64,000 bases of DNA from Desulfopila sp. IMCC35006. Its GTDB lineage: Bacteria > Desulfobacterota > Desulfobulbia > Desulfobulbales > Desulfocapsaceae. The number at the start of each line of letters is the position of its first letter. The first letter of the stretch is position 1. A program made the translations under genes and the position numbers. The stretch is taken from the NCBI RefSeq assembly GCF_005116645.1, contig NZ_SWCM01000004.1:124001-188000 (forward strand). Direction: 5' to 3'. Below the pieces are notes generated by a model that saw only the letters and a list, made by a program, of their open reading frames with translations, had not been told where the DNA came from and made no database searches. Positions 37,707 through 47,022 of this stretch are shown here, piece by piece.

Positions 37707-38528
37707 ATGAGCAAAGAAGTTTTTTACCTGGTAGAAAAAAAGCCGCCTGTGGCCTGGGTATTTTTGAATCGCCCGGAAAAGAAAAACGCCATGGGTCCGG
37801 CGGCGTGGACTGAACCCGTCGATATTTTTGCAGCTCTTGACAACGACCCGGCGATCCGGGTGGTAATCCTTGCCGGCAAAGGCTCCTGTTTCTCAGCCGG
37901 TATCGATCTCATGGGCATGGTCCCACAATTGACCGAACTTATGGATAAAAACCAGACAGGGGGCACGAAATGGAAGTTGCTGCCGAAAATTAAACACCTC
38001 CAGGACGGCATCTCGGCCATTGAAAAATGCCGAAAGCCGGTTATCGCCGCCATCCATGGCCATTGCGTCGGCGCCGGTCTGGATATGGCAACCGCCTGTG
38101 ACATCCGTATTTGCTCAGAAGATGCGCAGTTCTCCCTCAAAGAGGCGGCTGTTGGCTTTGTCGCTGATGTGGGGGTGCTGCAGAGAATTCCCCTCATCGT
38201 CGGCCAGGGGCATGCCCGTGAACTCGCCTATACGGCGAGAACCATTACCGCCAGCCGGGCAAAAGAAATCCACCTGGTCAATGCAGTGTACCCCGACCCC
38301 GCAACACTCATGGTCCAGGCACAACAGCTGGCGGACGAAATTGCCGACAATTCGCCCCTGGCTGTCCAGGCATCCAAGGACGTGCTCAATTATGGTGTTG
38401 GCAAATCCACCGACGACGGCTTGAAATACGTCGCCTCAGTCAGCGCAAATATTATTCCTTCAAGCGATCTGATGGAGGCAATAAACGCCTTCAGCGAAAA
38501 AAGAAAACCTCACTTTACCGGGAACTGA
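37707..38528 (+). CDS. Dienoyl-CoA isomerase-like crotonase (ECH1 type)
   Basis: A 273-residue crotonase. Its acidic residues are Asp126 (GAGLDMATACDIR), Glu146 (FSLKEAAVG) and Asp154 (FVADVGVLQRIP). These show the 20- and 8-residue spacing of the catalytic Asp176/Glu196/Asp204 of rat delta3,5-delta2,4-dienoyl-CoA isomerase. It therefore probably isomerises dienoyl-CoA from unsaturated fatty acids rather than hydrating enoyl-CoA. AAAGGA precedes the ATG. The transglutaminase-like gene starts four bases after its stop. Confidence 0.88.
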   Translation: MSKEVFYLVEKKPPVAWVFLNRPEKKNAMGPAAWTEPVDIFAALDNDPAIRVVILAGKGSCFSAGIDLMGMVPQLTELMDKNQTGGTKWKLLPKIKHLQDGISAIEKCRKPVIAAIHGHCVGAGLDMATACDIRICSEDAQFSLKEAAVGFVADVGVLQRIPLIVGQGHARELAYTARTITASRAKEIHLVNAVYPDPATLMVQAQQLADEIADNSPLAVQASKDVLNYGVGKSTDDGLKYVASVSANIIPSSDLMEAINAFSEKRKPHFTGN

Positions 38529-38532
38529 CAGT

Positions 38533-39237
38533 ATGTCTGAAGATTTACAAAACTACCTTAAGCCAACCTTTTTCCTCGACTTTGACAATGAAGAACTGGT
38601 CCATTTTGCCGCAGCTGTCTGCGCCGGCCGCAACACCCCGGCTGAAAAGGCCATAGCTCTCTACTATGCAGTCCGGGATCAGATCTTATACAACCCATAC
38701 GACCTGAAATATTCCCGGACGGCCATGAAAGCCAGCTCGATTTTACAGCAAAAAAGCGGCTATTGCGTGTCGAAGGCGCTGCTGCTTGCCGCTCTTGCCC
38801 GACAACAGAAAATTCCCAGCCGTCTTGGATTTGCCGATGTCACCAATCATTTATCCACCGCCAGATTACGGGATGCGATGGGCACGGATTTGTTTGTTTA
38901 CCACGGCTACACCGAGCTGTATCTCCATGACAAATGGGTGAAAGCAACGCCCGCCTTCAACCTGTCACTCTGCACCCGGTTCGATGTACAGCCGCTTGAG
39001 TTTGACGGAACAGCGGATTCCATCTTCCACGAATACAATACCCTTGGGCAAAAGCACATGGAATACGTCAGAGATTACGGTCATTTCGCCGACCTGCCAT
39101 TCGAGGAGATATTTGCCGCCTATCGCAGGGTCTATCCCAAATTCTTTACCCGGGAAGCAACCAACCCAGGTAAACGGAAAAGAGGCCGGGATACCTCCCT
39201 TGAGACCGATTTATTTCTTGAAAAGAACACCAAATAA
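38533..39237 (+). CDS. Transglutaminase-like (papain-fold) protein
   Basis: A 234-residue soluble protein with the transglutaminase-like core: the nucleophile Cys in KSGYCVSKALLLAALAR, His in VYHGYTELYL and a third position in WVKATPAFN, where the usual Asp is replaced by Asn or shifted. This suggests a protease, isopeptidase or non-enzymatic scaffold. There is no signal peptide. It begins four bases after the crotonase stop, so the two are surely co-expressed, but no functional link is known to me. Confidence 0.82.
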   Translation: MSEDLQNYLKPTFFLDFDNEELVHFAAAVCAGRNTPAEKAIALYYAVRDQILYNPYDLKYSRTAMKASSILQQKSGYCVSKALLLAALARQQKIPSRLGFADVTNHLSTARLRDAMGTDLFVYHGYTELYLHDKWVKATPAFNLSLCTRFDVQPLEFDGTADSIFHEYNTLGQKHMEYVRDYGHFADLPFEEIFAAYRRVYPKFFTREATNPGKRKRGRDTSLETDLFLEKNTK

Positions 39238-39264
39238 ATCGGTAAGGTGCCAGAAAAGCCGATG

Positions 39265-39294
39265 ATTGTGCCGCGAAAGCCCACACGGCACGAT
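39265..39294. terminator. Hairpin between convergent genes
   Basis: ATTGTGCCG (39265-39273) pairs with CGGCACGAT (39286-39294), with one G-T pair, between the transglutaminase-like and methyltransferase genes. No T-run is present on either side. Confidence 0.35.
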
Positions 39295-39299
39295 GGTGG

Positions 39300-39965
39300 C
39301 TACTCCTGCCTTTTCTGGAACAGTATGACATCATCGGCAGCAAAAGAGAGCTCGGCGTCAAAACATGCAGCCAGATAGGAAAAAGTAGGCTGACTGTAAA
39401 AACAGATATGCGTCAGATCACGGATATAGTGCCATGAAGCAAAGGCCTGTTTATCAGTAACCAGCTTGGTCATGATGCCCAGCCATCCGCCTTTCTTGAG
39501 CAGGACAAATAATCTTGTCCATTGTCGATACGGATCGCGCAGGTGTTCCACAACCTCGGTGGCGGTGATAAAATCATATCTTCTGGTAAACACTGCCGGG
39601 TCATCGGCAAAAAATGGATCGTACAGGTCCATCTGATGCCCATGTTCTTCCATCATTTTTGACAGAGTCGGGCCCGGCCCACACCCGAAATCCAGGCCCC
39701 TCTGTCCCGGTTCCGCTTTAAGTTTTGCCAATAATTGCGAGCTTAACCGGCTCAGAAAGTGCCGATACCCCTGGTCGCCAGGATCATTTTCATGCAGGTC
39801 GTAAACAGCCTTTTCCTGATCGGCAGGCAGCCAATATCGACTGGGGACAAAAACCAGCCGGCATTGCTGACATTGCCGGTACCTTCGTTTTTTATCCTGA
39901 AAAAACAATACCGTTTCGCGGCAATTGCACAAGGGGCACGTGGCTATGTCAGTTTCGGTTTTCAT
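39300..39965 (-). CDS. Zinc-ribbon class I SAM methyltransferase
   Basis: A 221-residue protein with an N-terminal zinc-ribbon-like CPLC...CQQC (residues 10-35) followed by a methyltransferase domain: GLDFGCGPGPT binds SAM, then TATEVVEHLRDP and LKKGGWLGIMT. Many such proteins methylate sugars or small molecules, but the substrate is unknown. AAGAGAC precedes the ATG. It is a single leftward gene converging with the transglutaminase-like gene. Confidence 0.85.
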   Translation of the reverse strand: MKTETDIATCPLCNCRETVLFFQDKKRRYRQCQQCRLVFVPSRYWLPADQEKAVYDLHENDPGDQGYRHFLSRLSSQLLAKLKAEPGQRGLDFGCGPGPTLSKMMEEHGHQMDLYDPFFADDPAVFTRRYDFITATEVVEHLRDPYRQWTRLFVLLKKGGWLGIMTKLVTDKQAFASWHYIRDLTHICFYSQPTFSYLAACFDAELSFAADDVILFQKRQE

Positions 39966-40519
39966 GTCTCTTGGTCAATCTCCACGATAGTAAACAACAG
40001 GCTTCCCCGTATGATCTTTGTCTGCTCCGCCAACCCTTGCCTGCAAAGCCCTGGAGGCCGGGACAGCCAGGGCAAAGAGCCGGTTGCCAGCATCATGAGC
40101 CATGATAAGGAGTGGTGTAAACGATAATCCCTTCAGATAAGCACAAGATGAAGATCCGGTAAAGAGCATTTATGTTCTGTTCGGCCCTTTCGGCCATCGC
40201 ATCACAACCCGGTTGCGGAACCAGAAAGAGGCGCAGCCAAGTCCCCAAAGATGGGTGTAGGCGTCCCGGGAAACAAACAGCTCGCACCTGGTGCAGTAGC
40301 TGAACACTAGGGGAAAGCAGAAAAAGCATTGTGCAAGCGTTAAGTTCTCGGTAATACTATATCATCAGACAAATCCCCCCCGGTAAACGTGGAGAGGGCC
40401 AGATACATCCTTTGCGACGACTCGCTTTTCCCATGCGGTTGCCGCACACAATTTTTATGCAGGCAGGAAACAAAAGGAGCCGCGGTTAAACGACACCCTG
40501 CTGTCCGTTCAACAAAGTT
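39966..40519. other. 554-bp intergenic region with degenerate GGGACGCC repeat
   Basis: Lies between the leftward methyltransferase and the rightward sensor kinase. No convincing gene is seen; the short open frames lack ribosome sites. A minus-strand copy of the GGGACGCC repeat is at 40231-40270. The rest shows nothing I can name. Confidence 0.55.
40231..40270 (-). repeat. GGGACGCC repeat, degenerate copy
   Basis: On the minus strand this reads CCCGGGACGCCTACACCCAT then CTTTGGGGACTTGGC, similar to the core of the element at 36304-36360 (CGGGACGCCATAAACCCATC then CCTGGGGGCTTGACC). Confidence 0.55.
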
Positions 40520-42619
40520 GTGAGACCTGGGCTTGAGATGGACAAGGAGATTTGCTTGGATAAAGAGACCATCGATAAAAATTTACGCGAACTGCGTGAA
40601 CGGGCGACAAAGTTTCTTACTGTTGCGCCGGAACAGGCTGAGATAACGGTGGAAGAGGCCAAGAAACTGATCCATGAACTGCACACCTATCAGATCGAAC
40701 TGGAGCTGCAAAACGAGGATCTGCGCAATACCCAGGAAGAGCTGGAGCAATCCCGTCGTCGCTATGCCGACCTCTATGACTTTGCCCCGGTGGCCTATTT
40801 CACCATCAGCGATAAAGGACTGATCGTCGAAGCCAACCTGACTGCCGGCACCATGCTGGGGGTGGCCCGGGGACATCTGCTCAGCCAGCGCTTTTCCAAC
40901 ATTATCGTCAGCGAAGATCAGGACGTATTCTACCTGCACCGAAAGAAGCTGCTGGAGACCGGACAGGAGCAGTCTTTTGAACTGCGCCTGCAGAAAAGAG
41001 AGGGATCTCTTTTTTATGCCCAGCTGGAAATGATCCTGTACTCGGATGGCAGCGACCCTCCCGGGCAGCTGCGCATGTCTGTATACAATGTCACCATCCG
41101 CAAGGAAGCCGAACTGGCTGCCCTCCTCCAGATGAAAAACAGATACCGGGCGATAGTCATGGATCAGACGGAGCTGATCTGCCGCTTCGACCCCGAAGGA
41201 CGGATGACCTTTGTCAACGATGCCTACTGTCGATATTTCGGGGTTGACTTCAAGGACATACTCGGCACCAACTATCTGCCGAATATCCATGCAGACGACC
41301 TGCCACTGGTACGGAATCATTTTACGACGCTTACCCCTGACCAACCGGAGAGGATTATCGAACATCGCGTCTATCTGCCGGATGGAAAGCTCCGCTGGCA
41401 GCAGTGGAGCGGCAGGGGCTTATTCGATCAACAGGGCAGGCTGATTGAATATCAGGCGGTTGGCCGGGATATCACCCAACTGAAAGTTGCCGAAGAAAGA
41501 TTGCAGAAAGAGAGTCGACTCCGCCAGCTCTTTCTCGACGCGCTTCCCTGCATCGCCATGCTGCTGACATACAACACCCGGCTGATTGTCGCCTCGAACA
41601 AGGCCGCTGCTGCCGTAGGCGCTATCCCCGGCCATCGCTGTTATACAGGCTGGATGCAGAGAGAATCCCCCTGCCCCTGGTGCCTCGCGCCAAAGAGCGG
41701 CGCAGAGAGCCAGGCACAGAATGGACAGTTCTGGGCCCACGGCAGATATTGGGACGCTTTCTGGATTCCCGTTGATGAGGAGTTCTATCTGCACTACCTC
41801 TTCGATATTACCGAGAAACAAAAAGATAAAGAAGCCCTGAGAAAAGCCTATGACGAGTTAGAACAAAGGGTTATGGAACGAACACTTGAGCTGCAGCAGT
41901 CGCACGCCCAGTTGCTCCATTCTGAAAAACTGAGTGCCGTGGGCAATCTTTCCGCGTCTATCGCCCATGAATTCAACAATCCCCTGCAGAGTGTCATGAC
42001 CATTATCAAGGGGATAAGCCAATATGCAACCCTTGACAAAAATGAACAGGAGCTTGTCGCTCTTGCTCTGCAGGAATGCAACAGAATGAAGAACCTGATC
42101 GCCGACCTGCAGGATTTTTTCCGGCCCACCTCGGGCAAACCCGGTCCGGTTGATCTGCACTCTGCAATTGATGCGTTACTGCTGCTCTGCAAGAAAGATT
42201 TTCATAACCGGAAAATCACCATTGTCAGAAAATATGGCGCCAACCTTCCCCACATTACCGCGGTGGCCGATCAACTGAAACAGGTCTTTCTCAACCTCCT
42301 CAACAACGCCGCCGATGCATGTGCCGGGCGCGGCATAATAACGCTCAGCACTGAAACAGCCGGCGAAAAGTATATTGTCGTCCGGGTTCAGGATAATGGT
42401 GAGGGCATAAGTTCTGCCAATATGAAACGTCTCTTTGAACCATTTTTCACCACCAAGCCGGAGATGAAAGGTACCGGTCTTGGTCTCCCGGTGAGTTACG
42501 GCATTGTCAAAAAGCATGGCGGCAGAATTGAGGTGCGCAGCGAACCCGGCAAGGGTTCCATCTTTTCAGTGTTCCTGCCCATTGAAAGTGCAATTGAGAG
42601 TGAGATTGATGAGCAATAA
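40520..42619 (+). CDS. PAS-domain sensor histidine kinase
   Basis: A 699-residue soluble kinase with no membrane segment. It has an N-terminal helical region with VEEAKKLIHELHTYQIELELQNE and three PAS-like domains (about 85-200, 205-330 and 340-440). A coiled-coil and H-box IAHEFNNPLQSV (about 485) follow, then an ATPase domain with NLLNNAADA, DNGEGI and TGLGLPVSYGIV. The third PAS contains HRCYTGW...SPCPWC, a Cys motif that may bind metal or sense redox. The start is a GTG; ATG 40538 is an alternative and neither has a strong ribosome site. The gene overlaps the response regulator by 11 bases. Confidence 0.88.
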   Translation: MRPGLEMDKEICLDKETIDKNLRELRERATKFLTVAPEQAEITVEEAKKLIHELHTYQIELELQNEDLRNTQEELEQSRRRYADLYDFAPVAYFTISDKGLIVEANLTAGTMLGVARGHLLSQRFSNIIVSEDQDVFYLHRKKLLETGQEQSFELRLQKREGSLFYAQLEMILYSDGSDPPGQLRMSVYNVTIRKEAELAALLQMKNRYRAIVMDQTELICRFDPEGRMTFVNDAYCRYFGVDFKDILGTNYLPNIHADDLPLVRNHFTTLTPDQPERIIEHRVYLPDGKLRWQQWSGRGLFDQQGRLIEYQAVGRDITQLKVAEERLQKESRLRQLFLDALPCIAMLLTYNTRLIVASNKAAAAVGAIPGHRCYTGWMQRESPCPWCLAPKSGAESQAQNGQFWAHGRYWDAFWIPVDEEFYLHYLFDITEKQKDKEALRKAYDELEQRVMERTLELQQSHAQLLHSEKLSAVGNLSASIAHEFNNPLQSVMTIIKGISQYATLDKNEQELVALALQECNRMKNLIADLQDFFRPTSGKPGPVDLHSAIDALLLLCKKDFHNRKITIVRKYGANLPHITAVADQLKQVFLNLLNNAADACAGRGIITLSTETAGEKYIVVRVQDNGEGISSANMKRLFEPFFTTKPEMKGTGLGLPVSYGIVKKHGGRIEVRSEPGKGSIFSVFLPIESAIESEIDEQ

Positions 42620-43604
42620 ATCGATACTGCTGATCGATGACGAAGAGAGCATTCTCACCTCAATCAGTTGGGTTCTGCAAAAAAATAACTTCAGCGTAAC
42701 GACCGCATCAGATGGCCAGAGGGCCATAGAGCTTCTTCGGGCAAACCGCTATGACCTGGTGATAACCGATCTGATTATGCCCAGGGTGGACGGCATCGCG
42801 GTTTTGAAACATGCCAAAACGCTTCATCCCGACATCGGCGTTATCGTTCTGACCGGCTATGGCGATGTCCGTTCGGCCGTGGAAACATTAAAGCTGGGGG
42901 CTGACGATTACCTGCAGAAACCCTGCGATTTTGAAGACCTCTTAAGTAAAGCCAACCGGAGCTTTGAAAAACAGGACCTGGTTGCCAGACTGCGCAGCCA
43001 GAATGAACAACTGAAAAATGAAATAACCGCTCGGAAAAAAATAGAACTGCAGCTGCAGCAGACCCAGGCCAGCCTGGAGCAGCAGGTAAAAGCAAGAACG
43101 GCAGAATTGACCCATACCGTCGATGAACTGCAGACCGTCTTGACTACCTTATTAATAAGGGAGAAAGAGCTCCAGGATAAAAATCAGGAACTCCAGGATA
43201 CCAACACCACACTCAGTGTGGTCATGAAAAGAAGAGAAAGGGAGCTCCGTGATATCAGGCAGGAATTTGCCGCAAAAACGCTAGAGACGGTCCTGCCGCT
43301 GTTAAAAAAGGCGCAGAGCAGAGCGAGTGGTCCGGCCAGGGATTATATGGCCACCGCCCAGGCCAATCTGCTTGATGTCTTCACCGATCAACCGCATGAC
43401 AATCTCCTTATCCAGGCCAAACTGGCCCCGCGGGAACTGCAGATAATCAACTATATCAGACAGAACAAAACTACCAAGGAGATAGCCGATCTACTCGGCC
43501 TTACCATCAGTACGGTAGAATCTTATCGAGAAAATATCCGGGAAAAACTGCGGTTGAAAAACAAGAAAATAAACCTCAAGAAATTCCTTACTTCCAGGCT
43601 TTAG
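42609..43604 (+). CDS. Response regulator with LuxR-type HTH output
   Basis: A 331-residue two-component regulator. The receiver occupies residues 1-120 (ILLIDDEES, phospho-Asp in LVITDLIMPRVDG, Lys in YLQKPCD), followed by a long coiled coil (about 125-220) and a C-terminal LuxR-type HTH (APRELQIINYIRQNKTTKEI, then ADLLGLTISTVESYRENI). The ATG at 42609 overlaps the kinase stop, so the two form an operon and a likely cognate pair. A terminator overlaps its stop codon. Confidence 0.9.
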   Translation: MSNKSILLIDDEESILTSISWVLQKNNFSVTTASDGQRAIELLRANRYDLVITDLIMPRVDGIAVLKHAKTLHPDIGVIVLTGYGDVRSAVETLKLGADDYLQKPCDFEDLLSKANRSFEKQDLVARLRSQNEQLKNEITARKKIELQLQQTQASLEQQVKARTAELTHTVDELQTVLTTLLIREKELQDKNQELQDTNTTLSVVMKRRERELRDIRQEFAAKTLETVLPLLKKAQSRASGPARDYMATAQANLLDVFTDQPHDNLLIQAKLAPRELQIINYIRQNKTTKEIADLLGLTISTVESYRENIREKLRLKNKKINLKKFLTSRL

Positions 43605-43630
43605 TACGGTATTTTAATACCGTACTTTTT
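43603..43630 (+). terminator. Intrinsic terminator of the kinase/regulator operon
   Basis: AGTACGGTATT (43603-43613) pairs perfectly with AATACCGTACT (43616-43626) around a two-base gap, then TTTT. It begins within the stop codon of the regulator gene. Confidence 0.8.
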
Positions 43631-43817
43631 CGCTCATCTGCGGTATTGTCCCCATCCTTCTCCTGCTGCATACTTTCTGCCAGGACACAGTGGTTTTCCT
43701 CTGGCGGGAAATGAGAGCCGTACAGCGCAGGCTCTGCCCGCCTGCATCAATCCGCTCAGTCCAATCGCGACACAGGTCGCAGCAATAAGATCTCCTCTTC
43801 CTGGCGAGGATCACATT

Positions 43818-44402
43818 TTGACGAAAAAGAAAAGTCGGAGAGATGCGGTGCAACTCCTGTCAACACCCCCCATAAAGACCCAAAAAACCGGCGAAACTTT
43901 ACCTGTTGCTGACAACCGGCCACGCATGGCCGCCTCCGGTCAAAATAAAATTGACAGGGAATATACCTATATGCCCGGCACGCTGCTGGCGACTCATCAC
44001 GCCAAACGTTCATCAAACCGAACCAGGGCCAACGGTATCGTTGCACTGACGAATTTTGCCAAGCCCGTCGTAGGCAGAATTTATGATATAGCTCCAGGAG
44101 GACTCTCGTTTCTGCACGCCAGCGAAACCGATATCCCGGCGAGTGCACTGGAAATGGAGATCCTCATCTTTGACAACCTGACGAAATTTGAATTTCTGGT
44201 CAATGAAATCAAGGGAAGCATTAAAGCGAAAATTTCAATCGCAGATCCCATCAGTAAGACACCAACCTGGCGATACAGCGTTGAGTTTCTCGATCTTGAC
44301 CTGGTACAGCAAAAGAGGTTGAAAATTCTTTTTGACCAGGTGCCACCGTTCAATGATCAGAACTCATATGAACGTTACCAGAAAACGTTATACGATTCTT
44401 GA
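43818..44402 (+). CDS. PilZ-domain-like protein
   Basis: A 194-residue protein with a low-complexity N-terminus (about 1-65) and a PilZ-like beta-barrel from about 68: GRIYDIAPGGLSFLH matches the (D/N)-x-(S/A)-x-x-G loop and the late segment YSVEFLDLDLVQQKRLKILF closes the fold. The upstream arginine motif is not canonical (RSSNRTR), so c-di-GMP binding is uncertain. The start is a TTG with GAGGA upstream. Confidence 0.7.
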   Translation: MTKKKSRRDAVQLLSTPPIKTQKTGETLPVADNRPRMAASGQNKIDREYTYMPGTLLATHHAKRSSNRTRANGIVALTNFAKPVVGRIYDIAPGGLSFLHASETDIPASALEMEILIFDNLTKFEFLVNEIKGSIKAKISIADPISKTPTWRYSVEFLDLDLVQQKRLKILFDQVPPFNDQNSYERYQKTLYDS

Positions 44403-44426
44403 AGAATAGATGCTCGAGCTCTATTT
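44398..44426 (+). promoter_or_regulatory. Weak candidate heat-shock-type promoter for hsp20
   Basis: CTTGAA (44398-44403), overlapping the PilZ stop, then 15 bases and CTCTATTT. The -35 half resembles a sigma32 site but the -10 half is poor. Confidence 0.25.
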
Positions 44427-44477
44427 GCGGGATGTTTTTCAGACACACTGAATAATTTTTCGAGAGGAGGACATAAC

Positions 44478-44933
44478 ATGTTTGATTTATTGCCGTTTAA
44501 AAAGCGCAGTTCGTCCCCGAGTGTTTTTTCGGATATGGATGACATGGTCAAAAAGATGTGGTTCGGTTTTCCCTTTCATAACCTGGACGAGGATATGGAT
44601 ATTGGCTGGAGCCCGCGTCTTGATGTGAGCGAAACGGAAAATGGCATGGAGGTAGTAGCCGATCTGCCGGGCATGGAAAAAAAGGATATTCATGTCTCCC
44701 TTGACGGTGACCTTCTGACCATTAAAGGTGAAAAAAAAGAGGAAAAAGAGACGAAAGGCAAGCAGTATCATACCATCGAACGGCGCAGCGGTTCATTTTA
44801 CCGCGCGGTACGGTTACCCGTCGAAGTTGAGAAAGATGGAATTGAGGCGGGTTTCAAGGATGGAGTCTTGACTCTTAAACTGCCCAAGTCCAAGGCCGCC
44901 AAGGAAAAAGTTGCCCAGATTGAAATAAAATAG
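44478..44933 (+). CDS. Small heat shock protein Hsp20 (alpha-crystallin)
   Basis: A 151-residue chaperone that holds unfolding proteins. The alpha-crystallin domain (about 48-140) starts at SPRLDVSETENGMEVVADLP and has the LPVEVEKDGIEAGFKDGVL strand pair; the C-terminal I-x-I is represented by AQIEIK. AGGAGGACATAAC precedes the ATG, a very strong ribosome site. The stress-related genes for CFA synthase, UspA and cold-shock protein follow on the same strand. Confidence 0.93.
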   Translation: MFDLLPFKKRSSSPSVFSDMDDMVKKMWFGFPFHNLDEDMDIGWSPRLDVSETENGMEVVADLPGMEKKDIHVSLDGDLLTIKGEKKEEKETKGKQYHTIERRSGSFYRAVRLPVEVEKDGIEAGFKDGVLTLKLPKSKAAKEKVAQIEIK

Positions 44934-45175
44934 AAGCGGCGAGAGGGGGAAATAAGGACAGGGAGTATCCGGCAGGACGTGGTCGGCTTTCCCTGTCCAA
45001 CCTTTCGTGCAATTCTGGGCAACTGGATACCCCGCGACGCTGCTGACAAGTATGAAGGAAGAACTGGATCCGATCGACTTGAACCAGACAGATGTGTACC
45101 TAGCACACACGTTCCCATTTACCGGAGTTCCAACTGCTGAACCCGACCATTTTAAAAAAATGACGAGGAATGACG

Positions 45176-46417
45176 ATGTCTTCCATGGGAAAAACAACTT
45201 TACAATCTCTTTTTTACGACGCTCTTGCCCAGCTCGATGACGCAAATTTCACTGTCAGATTCTGGGATGGCAGTGTACGGCAGTTCGGAACCGGCAATGA
45301 TTTCAAGCTGCATTTTAAGAGCAGAGAGGCCCTAAAAAGAATGCTCGTTGATATGCCGCTTGGCTTTGGTGAAGGCTATATGAACGGCGATATCGAGGTC
45401 GAGGGCGATCTCAAGGAGGTCGTCAGGGTTGGCTTATCGTCCGAGAAACTGCAGGCGACAACCAGTCAGGCCCTGTTCAATATCTTCAAGCTGAATATCC
45501 TGCAGAGAAACAGCAGAAAAGCCGACAGACAAAACATCTCCTTCCATTATGATCTTGGCAACGATTTTTACCGGCTGTGGCTCGATCAAAACCTGATCTA
45601 TTCCTGTGCATATTTTCAAGACGATCAGGATTCCCTGGAACAGGCCCAGACGCAAAAAATAGACCTGTGCTGTCGCAAACTCCAGCTGCACCCCAATGAA
45701 CGTCTCCTTGACATCGGCTGCGGCTGGGGAAGTCTGCTCATCAATGCAGCGAAAAATTACGGTGTGCAGGGATTCGGCATAACTCTCTCAAAAGAACAGT
45801 TAGAATACGGCCGGCAGCAGATCAGACAGGAGGGGCTCCAGGATTGTATCCGCCTGGAATATCTGGACTATCGGGAACTTGCCCAAAGCAAGGAAAGCTT
45901 TGACAAAGTTGTCTCGGTCGGCATGTTCGAACATGTGGGGAAGGCCAACATGAAACAGTTTCTGGCCAATGCCCAAAACGTACTGCGACCAGGCGGACTC
46001 CTTCTCTTGCACACCATCGGTAAAACCGTAGAAGAGCCAACGAACAGTTGGATTAAAAAATATATTTTCCCGGGATGCCACATCCCAGATCTTGGTTCGA
46101 TCCTGAAAAATGCCACCGGGATGGGGTTGGACTTTATAGACTGTGAGAACATGCGGATACATTATAGCAAGACGCTTGACAAGTGGCGGGAGCGTTTTGA
46201 TCGAAATGAAAAACGTGTCCGTTCCATGTTTGATGACCGCTTTATTCGCATGTGGCGATTTTACCTCACCGGCTGCTCCGCTTCGTTTCTGCATGGCAGC
46301 ATGCACGTGTTTCAGCTGTTATTTTCCGCCGGCGTCAGAAATGATCTGCCGCTGACCAGGGAATGGATGCTGCCCGATATCCCCAACGGTACCGACACGT
46401 TCGATTACCGCAATTGA
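45176..46417 (+). CDS. cfa: Cyclopropane-fatty-acyl-phospholipid synthase
   Basis: A 413-residue SAM-dependent enzyme adding a methylene bridge to unsaturated lipid acyl chains. The SAM site LLDIGCGWGSLLINAA, ISFHYDLGNDFYRLWL, YSCAYF and MFEHVGKANM are family hallmarks. It starts best at ATG 45176, where GAGGA lies six bases upstream; two extra codons are possible. The preceding 242 bases carry no clear gene. Confidence 0.94.
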   Translation: MSSMGKTTLQSLFYDALAQLDDANFTVRFWDGSVRQFGTGNDFKLHFKSREALKRMLVDMPLGFGEGYMNGDIEVEGDLKEVVRVGLSSEKLQATTSQALFNIFKLNILQRNSRKADRQNISFHYDLGNDFYRLWLDQNLIYSCAYFQDDQDSLEQAQTQKIDLCCRKLQLHPNERLLDIGCGWGSLLINAAKNYGVQGFGITLSKEQLEYGRQQIRQEGLQDCIRLEYLDYRELAQSKESFDKVVSVGMFEHVGKANMKQFLANAQNVLRPGGLLLLHTIGKTVEEPTNSWIKKYIFPGCHIPDLGSILKNATGMGLDFIDCENMRIHYSKTLDKWRERFDRNEKRVRSMFDDRFIRMWRFYLTGCSASFLHGSMHVFQLLFSAGVRNDLPLTREWMLPDIPNGTDTFDYRN

Positions 46418-46444
46418 CAGCCAAATAGGCGAGAGAGGTGCACA

Positions 46445-46894
46445 ATGAAAGAAATCCATAAAATTATCGTACCCATCGATTTTCTTGAGCATACCGACCA
46501 GTTAGTGGAATATGCGGGGTACATTGCCAAGAAATTCGACGCGAAACTGTACTTAATCCATGCAGTGGAACCAGTGCAGACATATGCCGGCTATGAATAT
46601 CCCTCTCTTGGGTCGTTGGGTGAGGAGATGACCGAACTTGCCGAAAAAATGATGCAGGAGCTTATTGACAAGAATCGAGGCACGCTTCCCGGGGTTCGGG
46701 GAAAGGTTATCCGGGGGGATATAGTCGACTCTATTATCGATTTTACAGAAGAGCAGAAGGCGGACCTGATCGTAATTGGTACCCATGGTCGCAAAGGATT
46801 GAGCAAAATGTGGCTTGGCAGTGTTGCCGAGCAGGTCATCAAGAAGGCTCCCTGCCCGGCCCTTACCTGCAACCCTTACAAATCTGCGTCGTAA
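46445..46894 (+). CDS. Universal stress protein (UspA family)
   Basis: A 149-residue Usp-fold protein with the ATP-binding signature G-x2-G-x9-G-S (GTHGRKGLSKMWLGSVAEQV) near residue 116 and the usual beginning HKIIVPIDFLEHTDQLV. The nucleotide motif suggests it binds ATP. GAGAGGTGCACA precedes the ATG. It follows the cfa gene by 27 bases. Confidence 0.93.
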   Translation: MKEIHKIIVPIDFLEHTDQLVEYAGYIAKKFDAKLYLIHAVEPVQTYAGYEYPSLGSLGEEMTELAEKMMQELIDKNRGTLPGVRGKVIRGDIVDSIIDFTEEQKADLIVIGTHGRKGLSKMWLGSVAEQVIKKAPCPALTCNPYKSAS

Positions 46895-46933
46895 AAAATT
46901 CAGCGTGTCACACGAGAAGTCAGCCAGGATAAT

Positions 46934-46993
46934 ATGTCCGGGGCAAAAGAAGTTGAGCGGAAAATACTGCTCGAAGGCGGCAGCAAGAAGTAA
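46934..46993 (+). CDS. Possible 19-residue peptide upstream of csp
   Basis: A short frame MSGAKEVERKILLEGGSKK has an AGGA four bases before its ATG and ends 29 bases before the cold-shock gene. It is charged and has no recognisable homology. It could be a leader peptide or chance. Confidence 0.25.
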   Translation: MSGAKEVERKILLEGGSKK

Positions 46994-47022
46994 TTTTTAT
47001 TCATTTAACAGGAGTATGAAAC

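Noticed and set aside
40093-40329. 78-codon frame on the minus strand upstream of the sensor kinase
   Set aside because: It overlaps the degenerate GGGACGCC repeat, has no Shine-Dalgarno sequence, and resembles no protein.
40180-40340. Possible c-di-GMP riboswitch upstream of the sensor kinase
   Set aside because: The GACGC-like segment is part of the GGGACGCC repeat on the opposite strand and the conserved GEMM core could not be matched.
45007-45240. 77-codon frame overlapping the cfa start
   Set aside because: It overlaps the cfa start region out of frame, has no strong ribosome site and no known family.
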